Positions 54,645 to 63,239 of a stretch of 64,000 nt of DNA are shown in pieces; the first letter of the stretch is position 1, and each line of letters begins with the position of its first letter. The DNA lies in NCBI RefSeq assembly GCF_003265325.1, contig NZ_QGNX01000001.1, forward strand, positions 186,001 to 250,000. Direction: 5' to 3'. Under the pieces are notes generated by a model. That model saw nothing but the letters and a program-made list of their open reading frames with translations, ran no database searches and was not told the origin of the DNA. Origin of the DNA: Oceanibium sediminis (GTDB taxonomy: Bacteria; Pseudomonadota; Alphaproteobacteria; Rhodobacterales; Rhodobacteraceae). The position numbers and the translations under genes are program-made.

Positions 54645-57200
54645 TCAGAACCGGTCGAGCAAGCGGCGCAGGTAGTCCAACTCTTCCTCGGGCCGGCTCT
54701 GATCGCCGGAGCGGCGGCGGATTTCGTCGAACAACTCCCGCGCGCGGCGCATCACGTCCTCGCCCGGCAGCAGGTTCTCGTCGCTGCGCAGGTTGCCCCG
54801 CGTGCCCGAGGGGCGGCCCAGCGGATCGCGGTTGTCCCGCGCGAAGCCTTCGCCCGCCTCCTGGCCCGCGTCGCCCTGGTTCTGCTGGGCCTGCTGGCTC
54901 ATTTCCTCGTTGAGGCCCCTGATCCCCTCACGCAGCGCGTCCAGCGCCTCGGCCTGGCGGTCCAGCGCCGAGTTCAGGTCGCCCTCGTCCAGGTTGTCGC
55001 GGGCGTCGCCCATCTGGCGCTCAGCCTCGTCCAGCAGGTCGCGCGCCTGGGCGCCGCCTTCCGTTCCGGGGCCGGGAAGCTGGTCCTGCAACTGGTCGAG
55101 CATCCGGCGCAGGGCTTCCTGCCGCTGGGCAAGCTCGTCGGGGTTCAGGCCCTGGCCGGGCTGGTTGCCGCCCTGCCCCTGCTGGCCGGGCTGGTTCTGG
55201 CCCGGTTGCCCTTGCTGGCCCTGCTGGCGCTGCTGGTTGAACTGGCGCTGCAACTCCTGGAAGCTGTCGTCGGCCAGGTCCTGCTGCTGGCGCAGGGTAT
55301 CCTGCAACTCCTGCATGGTCTGCTGACCCTGCTGGCCCTGTTGCCCCTGCCCGCCCTGGGTGATCTGCATCTGCATGTTTTCGAGCATCTGGCGCAGCTG
55401 CTCCAGCAGGGCCTCGGCGGCTTCCTGCTGGCCGCTTTCGGCCAGTTCCTGGATCCGGTCCAGCATTTCCTGAAGCTGGTCGGGGCTCAGCATCTGGTTC
55501 GGGTCCATCGGCTGCTGTTCGGCCATCTGGTTCTGGTTGCGCAGGGCTTCCTGGGCAAGCTGCTGCATGAAGTCCTGCATCGCCTGGCGCAGCTCGTCCA
55601 TCAACTCGGCGATTTCCTCGTCCGTCGCGCCGTTGCGCAGCCCGTCCGACAGGCGTTCCTGTGCGCGGCGCAGACGCTCGCGCGCGTCGCCGAGGCTGCC
55701 GTCCTCCACCGTCACCGCCGCGACCCAGAGCAGTTCGGCGATATCCTCCTGCTCGGCCAGGCTCAGCCCGTCCTCGGCAGCATAGCCGAGGCGGCGCAGG
55801 GCCATGCGGGTCATCATGTAGGCGGTGGTATTGTCGAAGATATCCTCGGGCGCGTGGGTGATCGCGCGCAGCATCTGGTCGACGAGCGGGGCATTTTCCC
55901 GCGTCCACAGCAGGTCCCGGCGCTGTTCCAGGATCGCGCGCGCCAGCGGGTCGAAAAAACGCCGCCCCGGCAGCTCGATATCACGCGCCGTGGCGTGCCC
56001 TTCCTGCGTGGCCGCATCCTCGGCGCGCAGGTCGATGACGATGGGCAGGCCCACCCAGGGGTGCTTGGCCAGGTTCTCGATCAGGACCTCGTCCACTTCC
56101 TCGGTGCCGCCGGACAGGGGCATCGGCAGGTCGAGGACCAGCGCCTCGCGCGGCTCGGGCGCGGCGCGCAGGCCGTAGCGGCGGTCCACCGCGGCCAGGT
56201 CGAGGGTGATCGTCGCATCCGCCCGCACGACGCCGTAGTCATCGCTGGCGTTGAACCCAAGCTCCATGGCGCCGTCCACGGTGCGCCCTGGGGTGCCTTT
56301 CAGCGCGATCTCGGGCGGCGCGTCGGGGATCATCGTGACCTGCCAGCCCGCCAGCCGCTGCTCCCCTTCCGAGAGGCTGAATTCCCCCGCGGCGGTCACC
56401 GTGAAACTGGCCGAGAGGATGCCCTCGGCCACTTCCGCCAGTGCGGTCTGCCCGCCGGAAACGCTCTCACGCAGGATGTGGCCGCCCTCGGTGCCATAGA
56501 CGCGGACCGTCACCTCGGTGCCGGTGGGCAGGTCCAGCACCGGGGCCGAGTCGGCGTTCAGGTAGATGGTCGGGCGTCCCGTGTAGGCGGGCGGATTGGC
56601 CCAGGCCTCGTAACTCGGGCCCGCCGCGATGGGGGCCCCGCCGCCGCCCAGAGGCACGCTCAGGTCGACCGGGGCGGGTGCGCGGGCGAACAGGATCGCC
56701 GCGCCGAGCACGACGGCGCCGGACAGGCGCAGCGCCCAGGGATCGCGGCGCGCAAGCTGGGGATCGGGACGACGGGCCCGCGCGGCGGCGGCGGCGTCCG
56801 CCATCCGCTCCAGGTGCGCGGCCCAGAGCGCTTGCGCCCCGGCATCGCCCGCACCGATAGCCATCTTGTCACCCAGCGCCGAGATCGGCCGCCCCGGCAG
56901 GTCCGCGTCCAGCCGCGCGGCGGCGGCGGCACGGTCGGGCCAGCGCACGTCGCGCAGCCCCCGCCAGAGAACAAGCCCCACCAACAGCGCGAAAGCCACG
57001 ATGACGACCAGCACGCCGTCTGGCGGCACCAGCGACAGCCCGCCAAAGGCCCAGAACGCCGCGCCAAGCATCAGCGCGGTCACGACCGGCCAAAGCGCGG
57101 CGGCCAGCCGCTCGGCCAGCATCGCGCGGCGGGCGCGGGCGATCTGGCGTTCCAGCCGCGCGCGCCCTTTGTTCACCCTGTCGTCATGGTTCGTGCTCAA
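54645..57200 (-). CDS. TIGR02302 / DUF4175 membrane protein
   Basis: An approximately 851-residue protein of the TIGR02302 family known from Rhodobacterales. Two helices near the N-terminus (about 27-45 and 50-75 of the longer reading) are followed by a large soluble region with repeated helices and a Q/G-rich stretch (about residues 613-693) with GQQGQQGQQ and PGQ repeats. Start is unclear: TTG 57200 gives a natural MSTNHDDRVNK; TTG 57239 and GTG 57176 are alternatives. It follows lysA on the same strand. Function unknown; an envelope role is likely. Confidence 0.78.
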   Translation of the reverse strand: MSTNHDDRVNKGRARLERQIARARRAMLAERLAAALWPVVTALMLGAAFWAFGGLSLVPPDGVLVVIVAFALLVGLVLWRGLRDVRWPDRAAAAARLDADLPGRPISALGDKMAIGAGDAGAQALWAAHLERMADAAAAARARRPDPQLARRDPWALRLSGAVVLGAAILFARAPAPVDLSVPLGGGGAPIAAGPSYEAWANPPAYTGRPTIYLNADSAPVLDLPTGTEVTVRVYGTEGGHILRESVSGGQTALAEVAEGILSASFTVTAAGEFSLSEGEQRLAGWQVTMIPDAPPEIALKGTPGRTVDGAMELGFNASDDYGVVRADATITLDLAAVDRRYGLRAAPEPREALVLDLPMPLSGGTEEVDEVLIENLAKHPWVGLPIVIDLRAEDAATQEGHATARDIELPGRRFFDPLARAILEQRRDLLWTRENAPLVDQMLRAITHAPEDIFDNTTAYMMTRMALRRLGYAAEDGLSLAEQEDIAELLWVAAVTVEDGSLGDARERLRRAQERLSDGLRNGATDEEIAELMDELRQAMQDFMQQLAQEALRNQNQMAEQQPMDPNQMLSPDQLQEMLDRIQELAESGQQEAAEALLEQLRQMLENMQMQITQGGQGQQGQQGQQTMQELQDTLRQQQDLADDSFQELQRQFNQQRQQGQQGQPGQNQPGQQGQGGNQPGQGLNPDELAQRQEALRRMLDQLQDQLPGPGTEGGAQARDLLDEAERQMGDARDNLDEGDLNSALDRQAEALDALREGIRGLNEEMSQQAQQNQGDAGQEAGEGFARDNRDPLGRPSGTRGNLRSDENLLPGEDVMRRARELFDEIRRRSGDQSRPEEELDYLRRLLDRF

Positions 57201-57263
57201 AGTGCCGTCCGCTTCAAAATACCCCCTGAAAGGACACAAGCGTCGGCGGTTTCTGCGCCCCGA

Positions 57264-58532
57264 TCACTCAAGCCATGAGGGTATGGTATCGCGCGAAAGC
57301 ATTTCGTCAAAGGTTGGTCTTGCCCGGACCACGGCAAATTGATCGCCCTGAACCAGGACCTCGGGGATCAGGGGGCGGGAATTATACTCCGACGCCATCA
57401 CCGCGCCGTAGGCCCCGGCCGAGCGGAAGGCGACCATTTCGCCCGCGCCCATCACCGGCATGACGCGGCGCTTCGCGAAGGTATCGCCGCTTTCGCAGAC
57501 CGGGCCAACCACGTCATAGACATGCGGGTCCTCGCCGGGAACCGGCTCGACCACGGGGATGATGTCGTGATGCGCATCGTACATCGCGGGGCGTATCAGG
57601 TCGTTCATCGCCGCGTCCAGGATCAGGAAATCGCGGTCCTCGCCGTTCTTGACGAACAGCACCTCGCTGACCAGCAGGCCCGCGTTGCCGGCGATCAGGC
57701 GGCCCGGCTCGATCTCGATCTCGGCGCCGAGGTCGCCCACGGTCTCATGCACGATCTTGCCGTAATCGCTGGGCAGGGGCGGCGCTTCGTTGGTGCTCAT
57801 GTAGGGAATGCCCAGGCCGCCGCCCAGGTCGACGCGGGCGATGTCATGCCCGTCGCTGCGCAGCTCCCGCGTCAGGTCCGCCACCTTCAGGAACGCCGAG
57901 CGATACGGGTCCAGGTCGGTCAGCTGTGAGCCGATGTGCACATCGACGCCGACCACCCGCAGCCCCGGAAGTGCCGCGGCGCGGGCATAGACCTCGCGCG
58001 CCCGGGCAATGGGAATGCCGAACTTGTTCTCGGACTTGCCGGTGGCGATCTTGGCATGGGTCTTGGCATCCACGTCCGGGTTGACGCGGATGGTGATCGG
58101 CGCCTCGATCCCGGCCTTGCTCGCCACCACGCTCAGCAACTCCAGCTCGGGCTCGCTTTCCACGTTGAACTGGCGGATGCCGCCTTCCAGCGCGAGGCGC
58201 ATTTCCGCCGGGGTCTTGCCGACGCCGGAAAAGACGATCTTGTCGCCCGGCACGCCGACGGCGCGCGCGCGCTTGTATTCCCCGCCCGAAACAACGTCCA
58301 TTCCCGCGCCAAGGTCCGCCAGAACCTTCAGCACGGCCAGGTTGGAATTCGCCTTCATGGCGTAGCAGATCAGGTGCGGCAGGCCGCTCAGCGCTTCCTC
58401 GAAGACACGGTAGTGGCGGGTCAGCGTGGCAGTGGAATAGACGTAGAAGGGTGTGCCGACCTCGGCCGCGATGCGGGTGACGGGCACATCCTCGGCGTGA
58501 AGGATGCCGTTGCGGTACAGGAAATGATCCAT
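57264..58532 (-). CDS. lysA: Diaminopimelate decarboxylase
   Basis: A 422-residue PLP enzyme of fold type III that decarboxylates meso-diaminopimelate to lysine. The PLP lysine is K60 in ICYAMKANSN; H and G residues for phosphate binding are in VHIGSQ and LGGGLGIPY, and the second-site cysteine is in GPVCESGDTF. The gene overlaps the DUF2834 stop by one base (TGATG). Confidence 0.95.
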   Translation of the reverse strand: MDHFLYRNGILHAEDVPVTRIAAEVGTPFYVYSTATLTRHYRVFEEALSGLPHLICYAMKANSNLAVLKVLADLGAGMDVVSGGEYKRARAVGVPGDKIVFSGVGKTPAEMRLALEGGIRQFNVESEPELELLSVVASKAGIEAPITIRVNPDVDAKTHAKIATGKSENKFGIPIARAREVYARAAALPGLRVVGVDVHIGSQLTDLDPYRSAFLKVADLTRELRSDGHDIARVDLGGGLGIPYMSTNEAPPLPSDYGKIVHETVGDLGAEIEIEPGRLIAGNAGLLVSEVLFVKNGEDRDFLILDAAMNDLIRPAMYDAHHDIIPVVEPVPGEDPHVYDVVGPVCESGDTFAKRRVMPVMGAGEMVAFRSAGAYGAVMASEYNSRPLIPEVLVQGDQFAVVRARPTFDEMLSRDTIPSWLE

Positions 58533-58843
58533 CAGCCGCGCCCCCGCGTCCGCAGGAACAGGTACAGCGGCAAGCCACAGCTGACCCCGATGAAATAGGT
58601 CGCCGGGATCGCCAGCAGCCCCGCCCAGTTACGGCGCGAGATCGACTCGACCAGGCACCAGATCGTCAGCGTGACCGCCGCGATGGTCAGGTCCCACACC
58701 AGCCCCGACGTGGCGAGGTTCGCATGCCAAGCATCGACCATCGCCATGATCGACCAGCCGTTTTCCATGAACCAGCCGATGAAATAGTACATCGGCACGA
58801 TCGTCCCCGCGATTGCGAGGACCAGGTAGAGTATGCGCATCAT
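58532..58843 (-). CDS. Small DUF2834-like membrane protein
   Basis: A 103-residue membrane protein with about three helices (about 2-22, 46-68 and 76-98) and the PMYYFIGWF segment typical of DUF2834. ATG codons at 58843 and 58840 are both possible. It overlaps lysA by TGATG and so is coupled to it. Function unknown. It is divergent from the SARP-type regulator gene. Confidence 0.65.
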   Translation of the reverse strand: MMRILYLVLAIAGTIVPMYYFIGWFMENGWSIMAMVDAWHANLATSGLVWDLTIAAVTLTIWCLVESISRRNWAGLLAIPATYFIGVSCGLPLYLFLRTRGRG

Positions 58844-59000
58844 GGCAAAGGAGCCCCTTCCGTCAGACCCGCCCGCAGGTAGCCCCTGCACCAAAGCCGG
58901 TCAAGGGCCGCCAGCAGGGCGGGTGGGGGCGCGTCGGGCAGGGGCGCGGCTGGAATTGACGCTCCACCCCTTGGGGCGGACATGTTAGACAGGGCGACGG

Positions 59001-60926
59001 ATGCTTTTCGGAACACCGCCCATGGCCGCGCGCCTGACCCTTGATCTTTGCGGCCCGTTTCGCGCCGAAGCGGGTGGCGCCCCCCTGCACCTGCCGCTGC
59101 GCGGCGCGGCGATCCTGTGCGTGCTGGCCCGGACGCCGGGGCAGCGGATGGCGCGCGCCGACCTCGCCACGCTGATCTGGGGTGAGCGGGGAGAGGCGCA
59201 GGCCCGCGCCTCGCTGCGCCAGGAGCTGACGGCGCTGCGCCGCCTGCTGCCGGAAGCCACGCTCGCCAGCGACCGGACCCACGTCTGGCTTGAGGAGGGC
59301 GCCGTCGAGGAAGCCCCCGCCGCCGCGACCGCCGCGCCGTTCCTCGAGGGGTTCCAGCTGACGAGTCCCGGCTTCAGCGACTGGCTTGCGGAGCAGCGCC
59401 GCAACCACTCGGACAGCGCCCTGGGCGATGCCTTACGCCGCGCCGAACAGGCCCTTGAGGCAGGCGCTGGCGACAGCGCCCGCCGCGCGGCCCGCGACGC
59501 GCTGGCCATCGACCCGATCGCGGAACCCGCGATCCGCCTGTTGATGCGTGCGGAAGCCGCGCTCGGCAACCGGGCCGGCGCGCTGGCGGCCTATCGCTAT
59601 TTCGCCGCGGGCCTGCACGCCGAGTTGCAGGTCGCACCGACCCCCGAAACCGCCGCGCTGGCGGACAGCCTGCGCGCCGCCGCAGCGCCCGCCGCCAGCC
59701 CGCCGCAACCGGACAAACGCCGCCCCGTGCTGGCCGTTCTGCCGTTCGAGGAACTCGGCGCGCCGTCGGGCGACATGTTCGCCGACGGCATCGTGGAAGA
59801 AATCACCAGCGCCCTGTCCCGCACCGACGCCTTCGACGTGATCGCCCGCCAGTCCGCCTATTCCCTTGGCCCGGACGAACGGGATCACCGCACCGCCGCG
59901 GCGCGGCTGGGGGCGGACTACCTGGTCGAGGGCAGCGTGCGCCGCGCGGGCGAGCGTGTGCGCATCTCCGTCCAGCTGATCGCCGGGGACAGCGGGCTGA
60001 CGCACTGGTCAGAGCGCCTGGACGACACCCTGGGAGACGTGTTCGACCTGCAGGACCGGATCGCCGTGCAGGTGGCCGGGCACCTCGCCCCGCACCTGCG
60101 CCGGGCCGAGATCGACCGCGCCCACCGCCGCCCCAAGGCCGAGCGCAGCGCCTATGAACAGGTGCTCTCGGCGCTGCCGCACTTCTGGGCGCATCGAAAG
60201 GGCGAGAACCTGCTGGCCATCGCCCACCTCGAAGCCGCGCTGGACGCCCGCCCCGAGGACCCGCTCGCCCTTGGCTACCTGGCCTGGGCGCGGGCGCAGC
60301 ACTGCACCTATCACTGGTCGGACGACCCGGCCCGCGACCGGGCCGAAACCCAGCGTGTGATCGAACGCGGCGGGCTGGTCGCGGGCGACCGCCCCGCCGT
60401 GCTGACCGCGCTGTCCGCCGCCCTGTCGGTGCTGAACATCGACTTCCCGCTGGCCCGATCCTATGTGGACCGCGCCCTGCAGGTCGATCCCAACAACGCC
60501 TGGGCGTGGATGCGCAGCGGCTGGCTGCATGTCTACGAGGGGCAGGCGGACGCCTCGCTCGCGGCGATGGACCGGGCCGAGGCGCTGTCGCCGCTCGATC
60601 CGTTCCGTTTCAATATCCACCTCGGACGCGCCGCCGCGCTGCGCCTGCAACGGCGCTACGAAGACGCCCTGACCGAGGTAAAGGCCGGCATCCTGCACGG
60701 GCCCGGCGTCAGCTGGGCGCGGCGGATGCTGGCGGGCACCTATGCCCTACTCGGGGATCAGCAGCAGGCGCTGGAAGAAACGCGGCGCTGGCGCGCGCAA
60801 TATCCCGGTCTGACCCGGGAAATCGCCATCGCCAGCCTGCCCGAATGGCGCCATGAGCGGCACTATATCGAGGCCCTCCACCAGTTGATCGACCAGGTCT
60901 GGTCGGAAGACCCGGACCAGGACTGA
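59001..60926 (+). CDS. SARP/BTAD-type regulator with TolB-like and TPR domains
   Basis: A 641-residue multi-domain regulator. Residues about 15-95 form an OmpR-type winged helix (LPLRGAAILCVLARTPGQRM, RASLRQELTALRRLLP) and about 105-235 a bacterial transcriptional activator domain (BTAD), the SARP arrangement. A TolB-like domain (about 250-370, VLAVLPFEELGAPSGDMFADG) and tetratricopeptide repeats (about 380-620) follow. No target genes can be named. It lies between the DUF2834-lysA pair and a LptM-like gene; starts at 59001 or 59022. Confidence 0.78.
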   Translation: MLFGTPPMAARLTLDLCGPFRAEAGGAPLHLPLRGAAILCVLARTPGQRMARADLATLIWGERGEAQARASLRQELTALRRLLPEATLASDRTHVWLEEGAVEEAPAAATAAPFLEGFQLTSPGFSDWLAEQRRNHSDSALGDALRRAEQALEAGAGDSARRAARDALAIDPIAEPAIRLLMRAEAALGNRAGALAAYRYFAAGLHAELQVAPTPETAALADSLRAAAAPAASPPQPDKRRPVLAVLPFEELGAPSGDMFADGIVEEITSALSRTDAFDVIARQSAYSLGPDERDHRTAAARLGADYLVEGSVRRAGERVRISVQLIAGDSGLTHWSERLDDTLGDVFDLQDRIAVQVAGHLAPHLRRAEIDRAHRRPKAERSAYEQVLSALPHFWAHRKGENLLAIAHLEAALDARPEDPLALGYLAWARAQHCTYHWSDDPARDRAETQRVIERGGLVAGDRPAVLTALSAALSVLNIDFPLARSYVDRALQVDPNNAWAWMRSGWLHVYEGQADASLAAMDRAEALSPLDPFRFNIHLGRAAALRLQRRYEDALTEVKAGILHGPGVSWARRMLAGTYALLGDQQQALEETRRWRAQYPGLTREIAIASLPEWRHERHYIEALHQLIDQVWSEDPDQD

Positions 60927-60947
60927 AACGCCTGGCCCCGGCGCGGT

Positions 60948-61100
60948 TCAGTTGCGGATGGTGGTGGTGACGCCGATGCTGGCGGTGCCAGAGATCGAAA
61001 GCCCGGTCTTGACCGGCTCCGGCTCCGGCTCCTGCACGGGCAGCGGATCGCCCTTTATCCCACAGCCCGCCAGCACGGCGGCGACGATGATCCAACGCAT
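60948..61100 (-). CDS. LptM-like small lipoprotein (YifL family)
   Basis: A 50-residue lipoprotein: MRWIIVAAVLAGCGIKGDP has lipobox LAGC with C13, and GCGIKGDPLP resembles LptM (YifL), which helps the LptD assembly complex. The rest is proline-rich (PVQEPEPEPV) and ends in short beta-like segments. It follows argH, as in many alphaproteobacteria. The start MRW is preceded by GAGGTGAG. Too short for ordinary gene finders. Confidence 0.65.
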   Translation of the reverse strand: MRWIIVAAVLAGCGIKGDPLPVQEPEPEPVKTGLSISGTASIGVTTTIRN

Positions 61101-61134
61101 GGTATTTCTCACCTCAGATAAGGGCCCCGGCAGA

Positions 61135-61156
61135 TGGTGGGGGCCATTCCCCACCA
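61135..61156. terminator. Hairpin between argH and the small lipoprotein
   Basis: TGGTGGGG (61135-61142) and CCCCACCA (61149-61156) form an 8-bp stem with a 6-nt loop. It is in the 5' leader of the lipoprotein gene. No U-run is visible, so it may be regulatory or stabilising. Confidence 0.4.
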
Positions 61157-61181
61157 GGTCAAACCGAAATGTCGACGCATG

Positions 61182-62579
61182 TTAGGCTTGGGTGATCGCC
61201 GCGCGCCAGCGCGCGATCTGCTCGCGCACGCGGACCGGAGCGGTCCCGCCATAGCTGACGCGGCTGGCCACGGAGTTTTCCACGCCGAGCACGCCGAACA
61301 CATCCTCGGTAATCTCGCCGTGAACGCCCTGCATGTCCTCCAGCGTCAGGTCCGGCAGGTCGCAGCCGCGATCCTCGGCCATCTTGACCAGCGCGCCGGT
61401 GACGTGATGCGCCTCGCGGAAGGGCAGGCCAAGGGCGCGAACAAGCCAGTCCGCCAGGTCCGTCGCCGTGGAAAAGCCCGAGCCCGCCGCCGCCGCCAGC
61501 GAGTCGCGGTTGGCGGTCATGTCCGCGACCATGCCCGCCGTGGCGGCCAGCGCCAGCATCAGGCTGTCGGCGGCGTCGAAAACCTGTTCCTTGTCTTCCT
61601 GCATGTCCTTGGAATAAGCCAGCGGCAGCCCCTTCATCACCATGGTCAGCCCGACCTGCGCGCCCAGGATCCGGCCCACCTTGGCGCGGACCAGTTCGGC
61701 CGCATCGGGGTTCTTCTTCTGCGGCATGATCGAGGAGCCGGTGGAAAAGCGGTCCGACAGCGCCACGAAGCGGAACTGCGCCGAGGACCAGATCACCAGC
61801 TCCTCTGCCAGACGGCTCAGGTGCATCGAGCAGATGCTGGAGGCGCCAAGGAATTCCAGCGCGAAATCGCGGTCCGCCACCGTGTCCAGCGAGTTGGCGG
61901 TCGGCCGGTCGAAGCCCAACGCCGCCGCCGTCATGTCCCGATCGATCGGGAAGGAGGTGCCCGCCAGCGCCGCCGCGCCAAGGGGGCATTCGTTCATCCG
62001 CACACGCGCATCGCGGAAGCGGGACAGGTCACGGGCGAACATTTCAACGTAGGCCATCATGTGATGCCCCCAGGTGACGGGCTGGGCCACCTGAAGGTGC
62101 GTGAAGCCCGGCATCACCCAGTCGGCCCCGGCCTCGGCCTGGTCCAGAAGCGCGCGGATCACCGCCTCCAGCGCCCCGATGGCGGCGTCGCACTGGTCGC
62201 GCACCCACATGCGGAAATCCAGCGCCACCTGGTCGTTGCGGCTGCGCCCGGTGTGTAGGCGCTTGCCGGCCTCTCCGATCAGCTCGACCAGCCGGGCCTC
62301 CACGTTCATGTGGATGTCTTCCAGCGCGGTGGAGAAGTTGAAATCCCCGGCCTCGATTTCTGACAAGACCGTGAGCAGGCCTTCCCGGATCGCCTTTGCA
62401 TCGCTATCGCTGATGACACCACAGGCGGCCAGCATCGCTGCGTGGGCACGGCTGCCTTCGATATCCTGGGCGGCCATGCGCTTGTCGAACCCGATGGAGG
62501 CGTTGATCGCCTCCATGATCGCATCGGGTCCCGAGGCAAAGCGTCCGCCCCACATCTTGTTGCTGGCTGTGTCTGACAT
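61182..62579 (-). CDS. argH: Argininosuccinate lyase
   Basis: A 465-residue member of the fumarase/aspartase superfamily, cleaving argininosuccinate to arginine and fumarate. The signature [12 protein letters not shown], the N-terminal [18 protein letters not shown] and the [16 protein letters not shown] region are all present. It starts with ATG at 62579 and is divergent from the TlpA-like gene, whose start lies 30 nt away. The LptM-like gene follows. Confidence 0.96.
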   Translation of the reverse strand: MSDTASNKMWGGRFASGPDAIMEAINASIGFDKRMAAQDIEGSRAHAAMLAACGVISDSDAKAIREGLLTVLSEIEAGDFNFSTALEDIHMNVEARLVELIGEAGKRLHTGRSRNDQVALDFRMWVRDQCDAAIGALEAVIRALLDQAEAGADWVMPGFTHLQVAQPVTWGHHMMAYVEMFARDLSRFRDARVRMNECPLGAAALAGTSFPIDRDMTAAALGFDRPTANSLDTVADRDFALEFLGASSICSMHLSRLAEELVIWSSAQFRFVALSDRFSTGSSIMPQKKNPDAAELVRAKVGRILGAQVGLTMVMKGLPLAYSKDMQEDKEQVFDAADSLMLALAATAGMVADMTANRDSLAAAAGSGFSTATDLADWLVRALGLPFREAHHVTGALVKMAEDRGCDLPDLTLEDMQGVHGEITEDVFGVLGVENSVASRVSYGGTAPVRVREQIARWRAAITQA

Positions 62580-62609
62580 GTTCGACCTATGAGAAAGGCA
62601 AGACCGGCC

Positions 62610-63182
62610 ATGAAAACCCGCCCCGCGTTGCGAGCGCTTCTATACGCATCCCTTGCCCTATTCGCAAATGCCGCCTTCGCCGCCCCCCCGACTGAGGCGC
62701 TGGAGGCCCTGCGGGAGGGCGACATGCGCAAGCTCGCCGTGCACGCGGATGCCCGGGCGCTCGACGCCATCACGTTCACTGACAAGGCCGGGGCGGAGGT
62801 CACCCTCGCCGACAGCAACGGTAAGGTGCGGCTGGTGAACTTCTGGGCCACCTGGTGCGCCCCCTGCCGGGCGGAAAAGCCCGCGCTCGACGCGCTGAAC
62901 AAGGCGCTCTCCGGGCCCGATTTCGAAGTGATCGCCATCGCCACCGGGCGCAACAGCCTCGAGGGGATCGAACGGTTCAACGCGGAAGTCGGGGTGGAAA
63001 GCCTCGACACCTACCTCGACCCGAAGTCCGAGGCGGCGCGCGGTCTCGGCGTGCTGGGCCTGCCGGTCACGCTGGTACTGGACCGCGACGGAAACGAGAT
63101 CGCCCGCATGCAGGGCGGCGCGGACTGGTCGTCGGACAGCGCGCGCGCGATCATCGAGGCGCTGATCGGCTCGGGCAGCTAG
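62610..63182 (+). CDS. TlpA-like periplasmic thioredoxin
   Basis: A 190-residue exported disulfide oxidoreductase: signal or anchor helix (about 8-24), then a thioredoxin domain with active site WCAPC (C83, C86). [21 protein letters not shown] and [16 protein letters not shown] are typical of the TlpA/ResA group that reduces cytochrome c or CuA apo-sites. The cis-proline is in GLPVTL. ATG 62610 follows AAAGGC; ATG 62589 is an alternative. It is divergent from argH. Confidence 0.9.
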   Translation: MKTRPALRALLYASLALFANAAFAAPPTEALEALREGDMRKLAVHADARALDAITFTDKAGAEVTLADSNGKVRLVNFWATWCAPCRAEKPALDALNKALSGPDFEVIAIATGRNSLEGIERFNAEVGVESLDTYLDPKSEAARGLGVLGLPVTLVLDRDGNEIARMQGGADWSSDSARAIIEALIGSGS

Positions 63183-63203
63183 GTGCCGGGACGAACGCCG
63201 TAG

Positions 63204-63225
63204 GGTGGGCTTTTCCAAGCCCACC
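63204..63225. terminator. Hairpin between convergent tlpA-like and mcl1 genes
   Basis: GGTGGGCTT (63204-63212) and AAGCCCACC (63217-63225) form a perfect 9-bp stem with a 4-nt loop. Similar TAGGGTGGGC hairpins are common as intergenic repeats in roseobacters. It probably ends both transcripts. Confidence 0.65.
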
Positions 63226-63239
63226 TTCTGCGGCGCATG

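Noticed and set aside
54609-57278. Open frame of 889 codons opposite the TIGR02302 gene
   Set aside because: It is a mirror of the Q/G-rich protein and starts inside the terminator region of the neighbouring gene.
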